The translations under genes were made by a program, and so were the position numbers. Shown one piece after another: positions 49,865-59,362 of a DNA stretch of 64,000 nt. Every line of letters starts with the position of its first letter. Positions within the stretch are counted from its first letter, which is position 1. The notes beneath the pieces are model-generated. The model saw only the letters and a program-made list of their open reading frames with translations, made no database searches and was not told the DNA's origin. Source of the DNA: Streptomyces candidus (GTDB taxonomy: Bacteria > Actinomycetota > Actinomycetes > Streptomycetales > Streptomycetaceae). The stretch spans positions 161,450 to 225,449 of the forward strand of contig NZ_JACHEM010000015.1 of the NCBI RefSeq assembly GCF_014207445.1. The letters are read 5' to 3'.

Positions 49865-52543
49865 CTACGGGGCGGACAGTGGCGTGAGGGCGACCTGGTC
49901 GATCACCGGTGCGTACGGGGACCGCTGGTCGTACTGGTTGTAGGTGTCCCCGTTGAAGTCGGGCAGTTCGTCGGCGGTGAACGACAGCCGGTTCGTGCCC
50001 TGCCTGAGCGTGACCGGGACGGTCAGTTCCCAGAAGTTGTTGAAGTGGAAGGTGGTCGGGAACAGGACCCGGCGGTTCGCGGCACCGTTGACGGACAGGT
50101 CCACGTGGCGGGCGACGGGGTCGGGATTGTAGTGAGTGGCGGGTGCCTGTTCGGCGTTGGAGTAGCGGATGGTCAGGGCGTGCCGGCCGGCCCTGGCGGC
50201 CGTCACGTCGAGCGTGAGGGCGTTGGCTTTTCCGTTGCCGACGTCGCTGACGGCTTTGCCGGCGGTGGCGAAGGTGTGAGTGGTGGTCACCTTGGCCGCT
50301 CCGGTCACGGAACCGGTCTCGGCCTGGTGGACGGTGGGCTTCAGCGTGCCCTGCGATTTCGTGACCCGCAGGCGGTCGAGGACCGGCGCGCCCGAGGTAC
50401 CGGTCACGGTGATCTTGTTGATGCCTCCGGTCAGGAACAGCTTGACCGTGTTCGTGCCCTTCCCCGTGCCTCCCACGGCGGGCATGTTCGCCGTCTCGCC
50501 GTTGACGGCCAGGCTCGCCAGGCCGCCGCCCAGGTGATCGAAGGAGACGGTGGCCTCGCCGTCGGCGGGGGAGTGGACCCAGAACGTCGTGGAGGCGCCG
50601 TTGCCCAGCGGCACCGCGCCCGGCCCGGAGACGCCTGCGTGGGTGTGGACGGGCCGGGTCCCGCTGACCGTCGTGTACTCGGCCTCGTACACGGCAGGTC
50701 GCGCGGCCGCGTCGCGCAGGCTGAGATCCAGCTTGTCGATGATGGCGTCGCCCTTGGTGGAGCCGAGCTCGGGGTCCTGGGCGGCGAGCGTGATGCGGTG
50801 CCGGCCGGCGGTCAGCCGTACCGTGGTGTCGGTGTGCCCCCACACCACCCACTTGTAACCCAGCGGCAGCCGCAGCTCCTGGGGGTCCTTGCCGTCGACG
50901 CGCAGGAAGACGTTGGTCGGCCCCTGCTCCTTCACCAGACCGTACTGGTTGTACGAGTTGGCGAAGACGCTCAGGTCGTAGGTGCCGTCCTGCGGGACGT
51001 CGACGTCGAAGGCGAGGACCCCGTTGGAGCCGGTGCGCAGACCGCCCACGTTGTAGGTCCCGGAGGTGGCGAACTTGCCGACGTCGGAGGGGGTCCCCTC
51101 CGGGCCGTTCCTGGAGTAGCCGGTGCCGGTGTACGTGGCGTTCTCCGCCTCGTACGTCTTGCGCCAGCTCACCGAGGGGGTGGCCGGCGCGCCGGCGTGG
51201 GCGCCGGGAGAGAGGATGACCTGGTACGCCGACATCTCGTTCATGTCCCGCATCGGCAGGGTCACCGAGCCGTCCGCGCCGACCTCCGCCTTCCGTTCCG
51301 CCAGCCGCAACGGCTGCGCCGAGTCGCCGACCTGGCCGGTCCAGGGGATCTCCTGCACGGTGGCGTGCACGGTCGTTCCGAACAGCTTGGGGTCGACGTT
51401 GCGGAAGACGACGTCCGCGTCCCCGCTCTTGCCGCCGAAGATCGCCCGCGACTGCCGCTTGCCCGCGTCGAGGGTCGCCACGCCCTGGAGCGTGTACTGC
51501 GCGTTCGGATGCGGGGCCGTCACTCTCACCGTGCGGCCGGACATCTGGCCGTACGCGTTGAACAGCCACCACTGGCCGTTGCCCTTGTTGGCCTCCACGG
51601 CGGAGTCGTTGAGGTTGCCGTCCATGTTCCAGTACGCCAGGTCGGCGTCGATCTTCGACTCCTCGATGGCGGAGACCCACTGGACGACCTGGCCGGGAAC
51701 CGAGAGGTGGTAGTTGTGGCCGTACTCGTTGACGTTGATGGGCAGCGGGCCGACCCCGGTCTCCCTCTCCCAACTCCGGTACCTGGCCACGCTCGTGCGG
51801 ACGGCGGCGGGCGAGGACAGCTCGTGCCAGGTCATGACGTCCGGCACCACGTCGTGGGACTTGGCGTAGGCGAGGAAGCCCTTGACCTGGTCGAAGAGCT
51901 GTGAGGTGTTGGGGCCCGCGATGCGCGCGTCGGGGTCGAGGCTCTTGATCAGGTGATGGACCTCCTTCCACGCCGCGAAGAACTGCTCGGGCCGGTCCAG
52001 CCAGGAGACGTTGTCGTAGCTCCAGCGCCCCGAGCCGAACATGTTCCCCTCGGGCTCGTTGAACGGCACGTACACGACGTGTTTCCGGTAGTCGCCCATG
52101 ATCTTGACCTGTCGGACCTGTTTGGTGATTTTCTCCTTGAAGTCCGCGAGCCGGGCGGGGCCGTCGGCGCCCGGCCACTGGTAGGGGAAGCCGCGGTAGA
52201 TGTCGGTCATGTAGATGTAGACGTCCTTGCCGCGCGAGTCCACGAACGGCGGCAGTATCTCCAGCGCGTCCGCTCCCGGATGCTGCGGTCCGTCCTGCGC
52301 CTTCGTGGACACCGTCCGCAGGTGCATGCCCTCGATGAGGTTGCGGCTCGGCACGCCGTCGCCGTAAATGCCGTACAGGGACCCGGAGGCGCCGCCGTGG
52401 AAGGCGCCTGTGTCGGCGGCGAGGTCGATGTCGAGTCGTTCCGGCTGTGCCGCCCGTGCCGTTCCTGATGTGGGACCGGCGAGCAGGGCAGTGAGTACCG
52501 CCGTCGCCGCGGCACCCGCCGCCATCACTTTCGTTCTTCGCAC
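49865..52543 (-). CDS. Secreted glycoside hydrolase (clan GH-A-like) with three CBM modules
   Basis: The 892-residue protein starts at GTG 52543 after a GGAGG site and has a signal peptide ending near residue 32. The catalytic barrel carries VPFNEPEGNMFGSG (acid/base Glu163) and PINVNEYGHNYH (nucleophile Glu273), as in GH39/GH-A enzymes. Three CBM6/CBM35-like beta-sandwiches follow, with starts at TYEAENATYTG (about 464), YEAEYTTVSG (about 619) and HQAETGSVTG (about 738). It likely cuts an outer polysaccharide whose products the ABC importer takes up. It is divergent from the LacI gene, with shared operators. Confidence 0.85.
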   Translation of the reverse strand: MRRTKVMAAGAAATAVLTALLAGPTSGTARAAQPERLDIDLAADTGAFHGGASGSLYGIYGDGVPSRNLIEGMHLRTVSTKAQDGPQHPGADALEILPPFVDSRGKDVYIYMTDIYRGFPYQWPGADGPARLADFKEKITKQVRQVKIMGDYRKHVVYVPFNEPEGNMFGSGRWSYDNVSWLDRPEQFFAAWKEVHHLIKSLDPDARIAGPNTSQLFDQVKGFLAYAKSHDVVPDVMTWHELSSPAAVRTSVARYRSWERETGVGPLPINVNEYGHNYHLSVPGQVVQWVSAIEESKIDADLAYWNMDGNLNDSAVEANKGNGQWWLFNAYGQMSGRTVRVTAPHPNAQYTLQGVATLDAGKRQSRAIFGGKSGDADVVFRNVDPKLFGTTVHATVQEIPWTGQVGDSAQPLRLAERKAEVGADGSVTLPMRDMNEMSAYQVILSPGAHAGAPATPSVSWRKTYEAENATYTGTGYSRNGPEGTPSDVGKFATSGTYNVGGLRTGSNGVLAFDVDVPQDGTYDLSVFANSYNQYGLVKEQGPTNVFLRVDGKDPQELRLPLGYKWVVWGHTDTTVRLTAGRHRITLAAQDPELGSTKGDAIIDKLDLSLRDAAARPAVYEAEYTTVSGTRPVHTHAGVSGPGAVPLGNGASTTFWVHSPADGEATVSFDHLGGGLASLAVNGETANMPAVGGTGKGTNTVKLFLTGGINKITVTGTSGAPVLDRLRVTKSQGTLKPTVHQAETGSVTGAAKVTTTHTFATAGKAVSDVGNGKANALTLDVTAARAGRHALTIRYSNAEQAPATHYNPDPVARHVDLSVNGAANRRVLFPTTFHFNNFWELTVPVTLRQGTNRLSFTADELPDFNGDTYNQYDQRSPYAPVIDQVALTPLSAP

Positions 52544-52580
52544 TGGGGGCCTCCAGAGGTCCGTGCATCGAGGGGAGGGG

Positions 52581-52940
52581 CGAACCGGTTCGATCCGTTC
52601 GTGCCCTACGGGGAGTTCACGACGGGAGGCACTCAAGGGATCTTCGGGTACCCGCCGCCCTGGTCATCGGCTGCAATGCGGACTCGGATCGAACCGGTTC
52701 GAGAGAAGCTAGCACCGGCCAATCCGGCCGGGCAATACATGTGCGGCAGGAGGTCGGCCGTCGGTCGACGGCGGTTCACGGGCCTGCCGAGGGCATCCTG
52801 CGCGAAGTGTTGACAGTCGGCAAAGTGCTCCCTAACTTCCTTTCAAGCGAACCGGTTCGACGATCCGGCCGTTCTCTCTTCCTCTGTCCAGCTCTCGCGG
52901 ACGGGTGGCGCTGCCGCACGTTGAGCAGCGGACCGGTTCA
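52581..52940. promoter_or_regulatory. Cluster of CGAACCGGTTCG operators between the glycoside hydrolase and LacI genes
   Basis: The 12-bp perfect palindrome CGAACCGGTTCG occurs at 52581-52592, 52690-52701 and 52848-52859. A fourth site, with two mismatches, is at 52929-52940, just before the LacI gene ribosome site. This is the classic shape of a LacI-family operator with a central CG. The first site lies about 40 bp before the hydrolase start, so the regulator would govern both divergent transcripts. Confidence 0.8.
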
Positions 52941-52954
52941 CCTAAGGAGTCGCC

Positions 52955-54010
52955 GTGAACATCGGTGAAATCGCCAAGCGGGCCGGTGTCTCCCGGAGCA
53001 CCGTCTCCTATGCGCTCAGTGGCAAGCGCACCGTGTCCGACAACACCCGCCAGAAGATCCAGCGGGTCATCGACGAGCTGGGATACCGGCCCAATGCCAG
53101 CGCCCGTGCTCTCGCCAACGGACGTACCAGCACGATCGGCCTCGTCTTCCCGCCGGCGGGCGACCACTACACCGGGATGCAGCTGGACTTCATCGGCAGT
53201 GTCGTGGAGGCCGCCGCGACGCACGACTACGACGTCCTGCTGTCACCCAGCGGTGTGGACAGCGACCGCTCGTTCCAACGCCTGCTGGGGGAGCGGCGGG
53301 TGGACGGCGCCATCCTGATGGAGATCAGGCTGGAGGACGACCGCGTCGATCACCTCGCCGCGCTGGGGTTCCCCTGTGTCGCCATCGGCCGTACCGCCCA
53401 TCCGGAGAACGGCTGGTGGGTCGGGCTGGACCACACCGCGCTGGCCGCGGCATGCGTGCGCCATCTCGCGGACCTCGGCCACCGTACGATCGCCTTCGTC
53501 AACCGTCCCGAGACCCTGTTGCGGACCGGCTACGAGTCCGCCCGCCGCGGGCTGGAAGGGTTCACCAAGGCCGCCGCCGAGCGCGGACTGACCGTGCGGA
53601 CGTACTGCTGCGGCGACGACGCCGCGTCCGGCCAGGCGTGCCTGGAGCAGATCCTGCACGACGAACCGGCGACCACCGCCCTGGTCACGCTGAACGAGGC
53701 GGCTCTCGGCGGCATCTACCGGGGTCTCGCCCAGGCGGACCGTCACGTGCCGCGCGACTTCTCCGTCACCGGAGTGGTGGCCGGCCGCTGGGCCGAGACC
53801 GTGACCCCCCAGCTCACCGCGGCGGACGTGCCGGCGGAAGAGATGGGCCGGCGTGCCGTCGAACTCCTCATGGAACGCCTCGACCGTCCGGACGCGACGC
53901 CCCGCCACCACCTTCTCGTGCCGCCGATCTCCCTGCGGGCCAGCACCGGACCCGCAGGGCTGCCCGGGAAGGCCGAAGTACCGGCCTCAGCACCCTTCCC
54001 GCAGTCCTGA
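52955..54010 (+). CDS. LacI family transcriptional regulator
   Basis: The 351-residue repressor starts at a GTG after AAGGAG and has the headpiece IGEIAKRAGVSRSTVSYALS at the N-terminus. The periplasmic-binding-like domain contains TIGLVFPPAGDHYTGMQLDF and VTLNEAALGGIYRGL. It is placed between the secreted hydrolase and the ABC importer, and the operators in its own leader match its family. It most likely senses the oligosaccharide imported by the downstream transporter. Confidence 0.92.
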   Translation: MNIGEIAKRAGVSRSTVSYALSGKRTVSDNTRQKIQRVIDELGYRPNASARALANGRTSTIGLVFPPAGDHYTGMQLDFIGSVVEAAATHDYDVLLSPSGVDSDRSFQRLLGERRVDGAILMEIRLEDDRVDHLAALGFPCVAIGRTAHPENGWWVGLDHTALAAACVRHLADLGHRTIAFVNRPETLLRTGYESARRGLEGFTKAAAERGLTVRTYCCGDDAASGQACLEQILHDEPATTALVTLNEAALGGIYRGLAQADRHVPRDFSVTGVVAGRWAETVTPQLTAADVPAEEMGRRAVELLMERLDRPDATPRHHLLVPPISLRASTGPAGLPGKAEVPASAPFPQS

Positions 54011-54159
54011 CAGCGCCCACCCCGCAACCCCGCCCAACGCCGCCCCACGGTGCTTCGTCCCGCCGCCCCGGGGCTGCTCCGCATGCTCTCGCGCGTCCGA
54101 GCCACCGCCGAGCACACCCGTGCCAAGAACTCACCAGTGCAAAGAACTGAGGAACCGTC

Positions 54160-55395
54160 ATGCGCAGATTCTCCGCCCGCCGCCTCACCGCGGCGGTGGC
54201 TCTGTCGACCCTGGTCACCGTGACCGGCACCGCCTGCTCCACCGGCTCCGGCAGCGCGGCCGCCGACGACGGGACGTACACCGTCTGGGACCCGTACCCG
54301 CAGTTCGACAAGACGTCGGCGTGGGCGAAGCTGCTGGACCAATGCGGCACCGAGGCCGGTGTGAAGATCAAGCGGACGTCCTTCGACACGAGCGACCTCG
54401 CCAACAAGGCACTGCTGGCGGCGCAGCAGGACAACTCCGCGGACGTCCTCGTCGTCGACAACCCCGTGGTCCCCACCCTCGCCGAGGCAGGCGTGCTCAC
54501 CACGACCGGGGAGAACGAACTCGACACCTCCGCGGTGGACGCCAACCTGCTGGCCGCCGGCCAGTCGGGTAGCAAGACGTACGGCACCCCGATCGGCGCC
54601 AACACCCTGGCGCTGTACTACAACAAGGACGTGCTGAAGAAGACCGGCGTGGACATCTCCTCCGTCAAGGACTGGCAGTCGCTGACGGCCGCCCTGGAGA
54701 AGGTCAAGAAGGCCGGCCACAAGGGCATCACCTTCTCCGCCATCGGCACGGAAGAGGGCAGCTTCCAGTTCCTGCCGTGGTTCTGGGGTGCGGGCGCGAA
54801 ACTGACCACCCTCGACTCCGCCGAGGCGACAGCCGCGCTGTCCCTGTGGCAGGGCTGGTTGCAGAAGGGATACGCGCCCAACTCGGTCATCAACAACACC
54901 CAGACCACCAGCTGGCAGGAGTTCGCGAGCGGCGACTACGCCTTCGCCGAGAACGGCACCTGGCAGCTCGCCAACGCCGAGAAGGCCGGCTTCGACTACG
55001 GCGTCCTCCCCCTCCCCGCCGCGAGGGGAGGCAACGCCGCCGCACCGACCGGCGGAGAGTTCGTCACCGTGCCGGTCCAGGGCGACACCGGCCGCTACGC
55101 CGTCGCCAAGAAGCTGGTGTCCTGCCTGACCAGCACCGACAACCTCCACACCACCGCCACCGCACTGTCGTACGTGGCGCCGACCGGCGCGGTGCAGGCC
55201 AAGCAGGCGGACAAGAACCCGGCCCTGGAACCCTGGATCGAATCCGTCAAGGCCGCCAAGGGGCGCACCAGCGACGACCTGGGCACCAAGTACCCGACGA
55301 TCTCGGAACAGTTGTGGAAGGCGGTCCAGGCCGCTCTCAGCGGAGCGCTGACACCGAAGGACGCGCTGGCCAAGGCCCAGTCCGCGGTCAAGTAG
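54160..55395 (+). CDS. Carbohydrate ABC transporter substrate-binding lipoprotein
   Basis: The 411-residue protein has a lipoprotein signal ending TGTAC (Cys26), then a family 1-type sugar-binding fold: YTVWDPYPQFDKTSAWAKLL, SADVLVVDNPVVPTLAEAG, YGTPIGANTLALYYNKDVL and ENGTWQLANAEKAGFDYGVL. It is the first gene of the second sugar importer and sits 149 bp after the LacI gene. Typical ligands for this class are di- to tetrasaccharides. Confidence 0.92.
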   Translation: MRRFSARRLTAAVALSTLVTVTGTACSTGSGSAAADDGTYTVWDPYPQFDKTSAWAKLLDQCGTEAGVKIKRTSFDTSDLANKALLAAQQDNSADVLVVDNPVVPTLAEAGVLTTTGENELDTSAVDANLLAAGQSGSKTYGTPIGANTLALYYNKDVLKKTGVDISSVKDWQSLTAALEKVKKAGHKGITFSAIGTEEGSFQFLPWFWGAGAKLTTLDSAEATAALSLWQGWLQKGYAPNSVINNTQTTSWQEFASGDYAFAENGTWQLANAEKAGFDYGVLPLPAARGGNAAAPTGGEFVTVPVQGDTGRYAVAKKLVSCLTSTDNLHTTATALSYVAPTGAVQAKQADKNPALEPWIESVKAAKGRTSDDLGTKYPTISEQLWKAVQAALSGALTPKDALAKAQSAVK

Positions 55396-55440
55396 CACCG
55401 AACCCCGGTACGTCGAGCAGTCCAGAAACCCGGTGCGCAG

Positions 55441-56418
55441 ATGACTCACACGACACAGCTCCCGGACCGCCAGCCCGCGCGCGTCCGGAACGGGACACCC
55501 CACACCGCCCCACCCCCCACGCGGCAACGACGCCGCCCGTCCTCCCAGCAGTGGGCCGCCTGGGGCTTCCTCGCCCCGGTGACGCTCTACCTCATTCTGT
55601 TCTACGCCTATCCGCTCTACCGCAACATCGACCTGAGCCTGCGCCACTACACGGTCCGCTCCTTCGTCCAGGGAGACGCGCCGTTCACGGGCCCGGCCAA
55701 CTACCTGACCGTCTTCCAGGACCCGACCTTCGCGCCCGCCCTCCTGCACACCGCGCTGTTCACCGCCGTGTGCCTGGCCTTCCAGTACGCCATCGGACTG
55801 GCCCTCGCGGTCTTCTTCAACCAGCACTTCCGGTTGTCGACGACCCTGCGCGCCCTGTTCCTGGTGCCGTGGCTGCTGCCGCTCATCGTGTCGGCCTCGA
55901 CCTGGTCGTGGATGCTCAACAGCGACTCCGGCATCGTGAACGCCGCCCTGCACGCGGTCGGCATCGGCCCGGTGAGCTGGCTGACCTCACCGACCTGGTC
56001 ACTGGTCTCGGTGATCACCGCCAACATCTGGATCGGCGTCCCGTTCAACCTGGTCGTCCTCCACAGCGGCCTGCAGTCGATTCCCACATCGCTGTACGAG
56101 GCGGCGGCCCTCGACGGGGCGAACGCCTGGCAGCGCTTCTGGCACCTCACCTTCCCCCTGCTGCGCCCGGTGTCCGCCATCACGCTGCTCCTCGGGCTGG
56201 TCTACACGCTCAAGGTCTTCGACATCATCTGGATCATGACCAGGGGCGGCCCGGCGGACTCCTCCACCACCCTGGCCACCTGGTCCTACCAGCTCGGCTT
56301 CGGCAACGCCATGCCCGCCTTCGGACCCGGCGCGGCCGTCGGCAACCTCCTCGTCGTCACCGCCCTGGTGTTCGGCCTGATCTACGTGAAGGTCCAGCGA
56401 AAGCAGCAGGCCCCATGA
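55441..56418 (+). CDS. Sugar ABC transporter permease (MalF-like)
   Basis: The 325-residue protein has a cytoplasmic basic N-terminus, six transmembrane helices and the EAA loop LYEAAALDGANAWQRFWHLT. It follows the binding protein after 45 bp and overlaps the next permease gene by ATGA. It belongs to the CUT1 family, whose ATPase is usually shared and encoded elsewhere. Confidence 0.92.
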   Translation: MTHTTQLPDRQPARVRNGTPHTAPPPTRQRRRPSSQQWAAWGFLAPVTLYLILFYAYPLYRNIDLSLRHYTVRSFVQGDAPFTGPANYLTVFQDPTFAPALLHTALFTAVCLAFQYAIGLALAVFFNQHFRLSTTLRALFLVPWLLPLIVSASTWSWMLNSDSGIVNAALHAVGIGPVSWLTSPTWSLVSVITANIWIGVPFNLVVLHSGLQSIPTSLYEAAALDGANAWQRFWHLTFPLLRPVSAITLLLGLVYTLKVFDIIWIMTRGGPADSSTTLATWSYQLGFGNAMPAFGPGAAVGNLLVVTALVFGLIYVKVQRKQQAP

Positions 56419-57260
56419 CCGCCACGCTCACCTCCCGACCACGCCGCGGCCCGAGCCACTGGTGGAAGACGGCCCTGGGCACCGCACTCACCGCGGCCAT
56501 GCTCTTCCCCGTCTACTGGATGCTCAACGTCTCCTTCACCCGCGACCAGGCCATGCGCAAGAGCCCGCCGGACCTGTTCCCCGTGCGGGGCACGCTGGAC
56601 GGCTACCGCAGAGTCCTCGACGAGCAACTGCCCTACCTCGCCACCAGCCTCGTCATCGGCCTGGCGACCGTGGTGCTCACCGTGGCCCTCGCCGCGCCCG
56701 CCGGCTACGCCCTGGCCAAGCTCCGCCCGCGCGGCGGCGGCATCCTGTCCTTCGTGCTGCTGGCCGCCCAGATGATCCCCGGCATCATCATGGCGATGGG
56801 CTTCTACGCCATCTACCTCAGCCTCGGCATGCTCCAGTCCGTACCCGGCCTGATCATCGCGGACTCCACCCTGGCCGTGCCGTTCGCCGTGCTCATCTTC
56901 ACCGCCTTCATGTCCGGCCTCCCCCGTGAACTGATCCAGGCGGCCACCATGGACGGAGCCGGCGCCCTGCGCACCTTCTGGTCGGTCGTCCTGCCGATGA
57001 GCCGCAACGCGGTGGTCACGGTGTCGCTGTTCACGTTCCTGTGGTCCTGGTCGGACTTTCTCTTCGCCGGCACCCTGGTCAGCGGCGGCGCCCACGAGCC
57101 CATCACCCTCGGTATCTATCACTACATCGGCAACAACAACCAGGAGTGGAACGCCATCATGGCCACCGCCGTCGTCGCCTCGGTACCGGCCACCGTCATC
57201 CTCGTCCTGGCCCAGCGCTACGTCGCCGCCGGCGTCACCGCCGGCGCGGTCAAGGACTGA
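56415..57260 (+). CDS. Sugar ABC transporter permease (MalG-like)
   Basis: The 281-residue protein has six helices, the EAA motif LIQAATMDGAGALRTFWSVV and the VAAGVTAGAVKD C-terminus characteristic of MalG-type subunits. The ATG overlaps the previous stop. Together with the two upstream genes it completes the membrane part of the importer; no ATPase gene lies in the window for it. Confidence 0.92.
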   Translation: MTATLTSRPRRGPSHWWKTALGTALTAAMLFPVYWMLNVSFTRDQAMRKSPPDLFPVRGTLDGYRRVLDEQLPYLATSLVIGLATVVLTVALAAPAGYALAKLRPRGGGILSFVLLAAQMIPGIIMAMGFYAIYLSLGMLQSVPGLIIADSTLAVPFAVLIFTAFMSGLPRELIQAATMDGAGALRTFWSVVLPMSRNAVVTVSLFTFLWSWSDFLFAGTLVSGGAHEPITLGIYHYIGNNNQEWNAIMATAVVASVPATVILVLAQRYVAAGVTAGAVKD

Positions 57261-57349
57261 CCGGAACACCCGAACTCCGCTTCGTGAGGGAACCGTCGCC
57301 CCCGTGCCGGACGGCCGGTACCTCCTGCTCGAGAAACGAGTACCCCTCC

Positions 57350-59104
57350 ATGACCGCCGCCCGACCCGGCCCGGCCTTCTCCGTCCACGACATTCCGTTC
57401 AGTACCTCCGGCTCCTGGTTCGGCATCTCGCCCGTGGTGGCGGAGAACACGCACGCCGAAGACCTCCACCTCGTCTCCCATCAGACCGGTATGCACGCCG
57501 TCCTGCGCCTTGTGCCCCTGAACCACACGGGCGGGCGCGCCTCCACCCGGGTCGAGGCGGCCCCCGACCGGCTCAGCTGGACCGGTCCCGAAGGACGCGT
57601 CGACCTCGCCTACGAGTCGCCCGACACCGTACGGCTGCGGGGCAGCGGCCTGAACCTGCGTGTACTCGCTGCGACGCGGGACCTCACCCCGTTCAGCGGC
57701 ACCTACTTCTACCGGGAGCCGCATGCCGATACGTATGTCTTCACCTCCTACGAGACCGGCCGGCGCTACCGGATCACCCTCCTGACGGGGGCCGTGGCCG
57801 AGACGGCAGGGCAGCAGACCCTGGGCAGCGCCGACCGCGGTGTGACGATCGGCGCCGCCGACGGCGGACGCTGGGAGATCGCGGTCGAGGAGTACGAGAC
57901 CGCACGCCGCCCCTACGCCTCCCCGGCGACCTTCGACCAGGTCGTGGACGCCGCCCGCGCCGCCTTCACGGCCTTCTGCGACGCCGTCGCACCGTGGCGC
58001 TCGCCCGACACCCCGGCCGCGGAACTCGCCGCCTACGTGCTGTGGTCCGCCACCGTCCGGCCCAAGGGCTTCGTGACGAGGCCCGCGGTCCTCATGTCCA
58101 AGCACTGGATGGACAAGGTCTGGAGCTGGGACCACTGCTTCAACGCCCTCGCGCTCGCCGCGGGGGAACCGGAACTCGCCTGGGACCAGTTCGCACTGCC
58201 CTTCGACCACCAGGACGAAAGCGGCGCCCTGCCGGACTCCGTCACCCACTCCGAAGTGCTGCACAACTTCGTCAAGCCCCCCATCCACGGATGGGCCTTC
58301 GGCCAACTGCGCCGGCGCCTCACCAGGGACGCGGGGCCCCAGCAACTCACCGAGGCGTACGACACGCTCTCCCGCTGGACGGAGTTCTGGCTCACCGCAC
58401 GCCGCACTCCGGGCGCCGCTCTGCCCCACTACCAGCACGGCAACGACAGCGGATGGGACAACGCCACCACCTTCGATCCCGAGCGTGTCGTCGTCACCGC
58501 CGACCTCGCCGCGTTCCTCGTCCTCCAGCTGCGCGCAATGGCCGACCTGGCACAGGAGTCGGGCCGCCTCGATGACGCCCGCCGATGGACCCGCGAGGCC
58601 GACCGGACACAGACGGCGATGTTCGACGAGCTGTGGGCCGACGGCCGGTTCGTCGCCCGCTCGGCCGACGGCGCCACGACGTGGCGCAGCTCCAGCCTCC
58701 TCGACCTGATGCCGATCGTGCTGGGCGAGCACCTGCCCGAGAACATCAGCGCCGCACTGGCACACAGACTGGAGACCCACCTGACCGAACACGGCCTGGC
58801 AACCGAGCATCCCTCCTCCCCGCACTACCTCCCCGACGGCTACTGGCGCGGCCCGGTCTGGGCCCCCTCCACCGTGCTCATCGAGGACGGACTGCGTCGC
58901 GCCGGGCACCACCGCCTCGCCGACGACATCAGCGCCCGCTTCCGTGCACTGTGCGAGACCTCGGGCTTCGCGGAGAACTTCGACGCGCTCACCGGACGCG
59001 GACTGCGCGACCGCGCCTACACCTGGACCGCCAGCAGTTACCTTCTCCTCGCGCAGGCCTATGAACAGCGCAGGACCGAGTCGGCCCGGACAGCCGAGGT
59101 GTGA
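57350..59104 (+). CDS. GH63-like glucosidase / mannosylglycerate hydrolase-type enzyme
   Basis: The 584-residue cytoplasmic protein has an N-terminal beta-sandwich (residues 1-190) and an (alpha/alpha)6 barrel. The barrel bears WSWDHCFNAL (259-268), the acid site NDSGWDN (365-371), DGYWRGPVWAP (496-506) and FAENFDALTG, the last holding a catalytic glutamate near 542. These match GH63 and related GH37-clan enzymes that trim non-reducing glucose or mannose residues. It lies 89 bp after the last permease gene and should digest the imported oligosaccharide. Confidence 0.88.
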   Translation: MTAARPGPAFSVHDIPFSTSGSWFGISPVVAENTHAEDLHLVSHQTGMHAVLRLVPLNHTGGRASTRVEAAPDRLSWTGPEGRVDLAYESPDTVRLRGSGLNLRVLAATRDLTPFSGTYFYREPHADTYVFTSYETGRRYRITLLTGAVAETAGQQTLGSADRGVTIGAADGGRWEIAVEEYETARRPYASPATFDQVVDAARAAFTAFCDAVAPWRSPDTPAAELAAYVLWSATVRPKGFVTRPAVLMSKHWMDKVWSWDHCFNALALAAGEPELAWDQFALPFDHQDESGALPDSVTHSEVLHNFVKPPIHGWAFGQLRRRLTRDAGPQQLTEAYDTLSRWTEFWLTARRTPGAALPHYQHGNDSGWDNATTFDPERVVVTADLAAFLVLQLRAMADLAQESGRLDDARRWTREADRTQTAMFDELWADGRFVARSADGATTWRSSSLLDLMPIVLGEHLPENISAALAHRLETHLTEHGLATEHPSSPHYLPDGYWRGPVWAPSTVLIEDGLRRAGHHRLADDISARFRALCETSGFAENFDALTGRGLRDRAYTWTASSYLLLAQAYEQRRTESARTAEV

Positions 59105-59285
59105 GGCGGCCGGAGAGGGGCGACCAGCTCCTCAGGTTCCATCGATAAATCCAGCGGCCTCACTGCCGGACGGTCCTCCTCCTTCCGCCCCCCGCCGCCG
59201 GACACACCATCTGTCGGTGGTGGTCGCGACACGGACTGCCCGCAACTGCCGGGGGCGGGGCTTCCCGTCGGGGCGGACGGTGGGA

Positions 59286-59348
59286 CAGACTGGCCCGTCC
59301 GGTCCCGTACCACCACACAGACTGGCCCGTCCGGTCCCGTACCACCAC
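59286..59348. repeat. Tandem 32-bp duplication ahead of the 59363 gene
   Basis: A 32-bp unit beginning CAGACTGGCCCGTCCGGTCC at 59286 is repeated immediately at 59318, with identity over 31 positions. The second copy ends 15 bp before the ATG of the membrane-protein gene, so it may carry promoter or ribosome-site sequence twice. Confidence 0.85.
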
Positions 59349-59362
59349 TTGGAGCACGTCGG

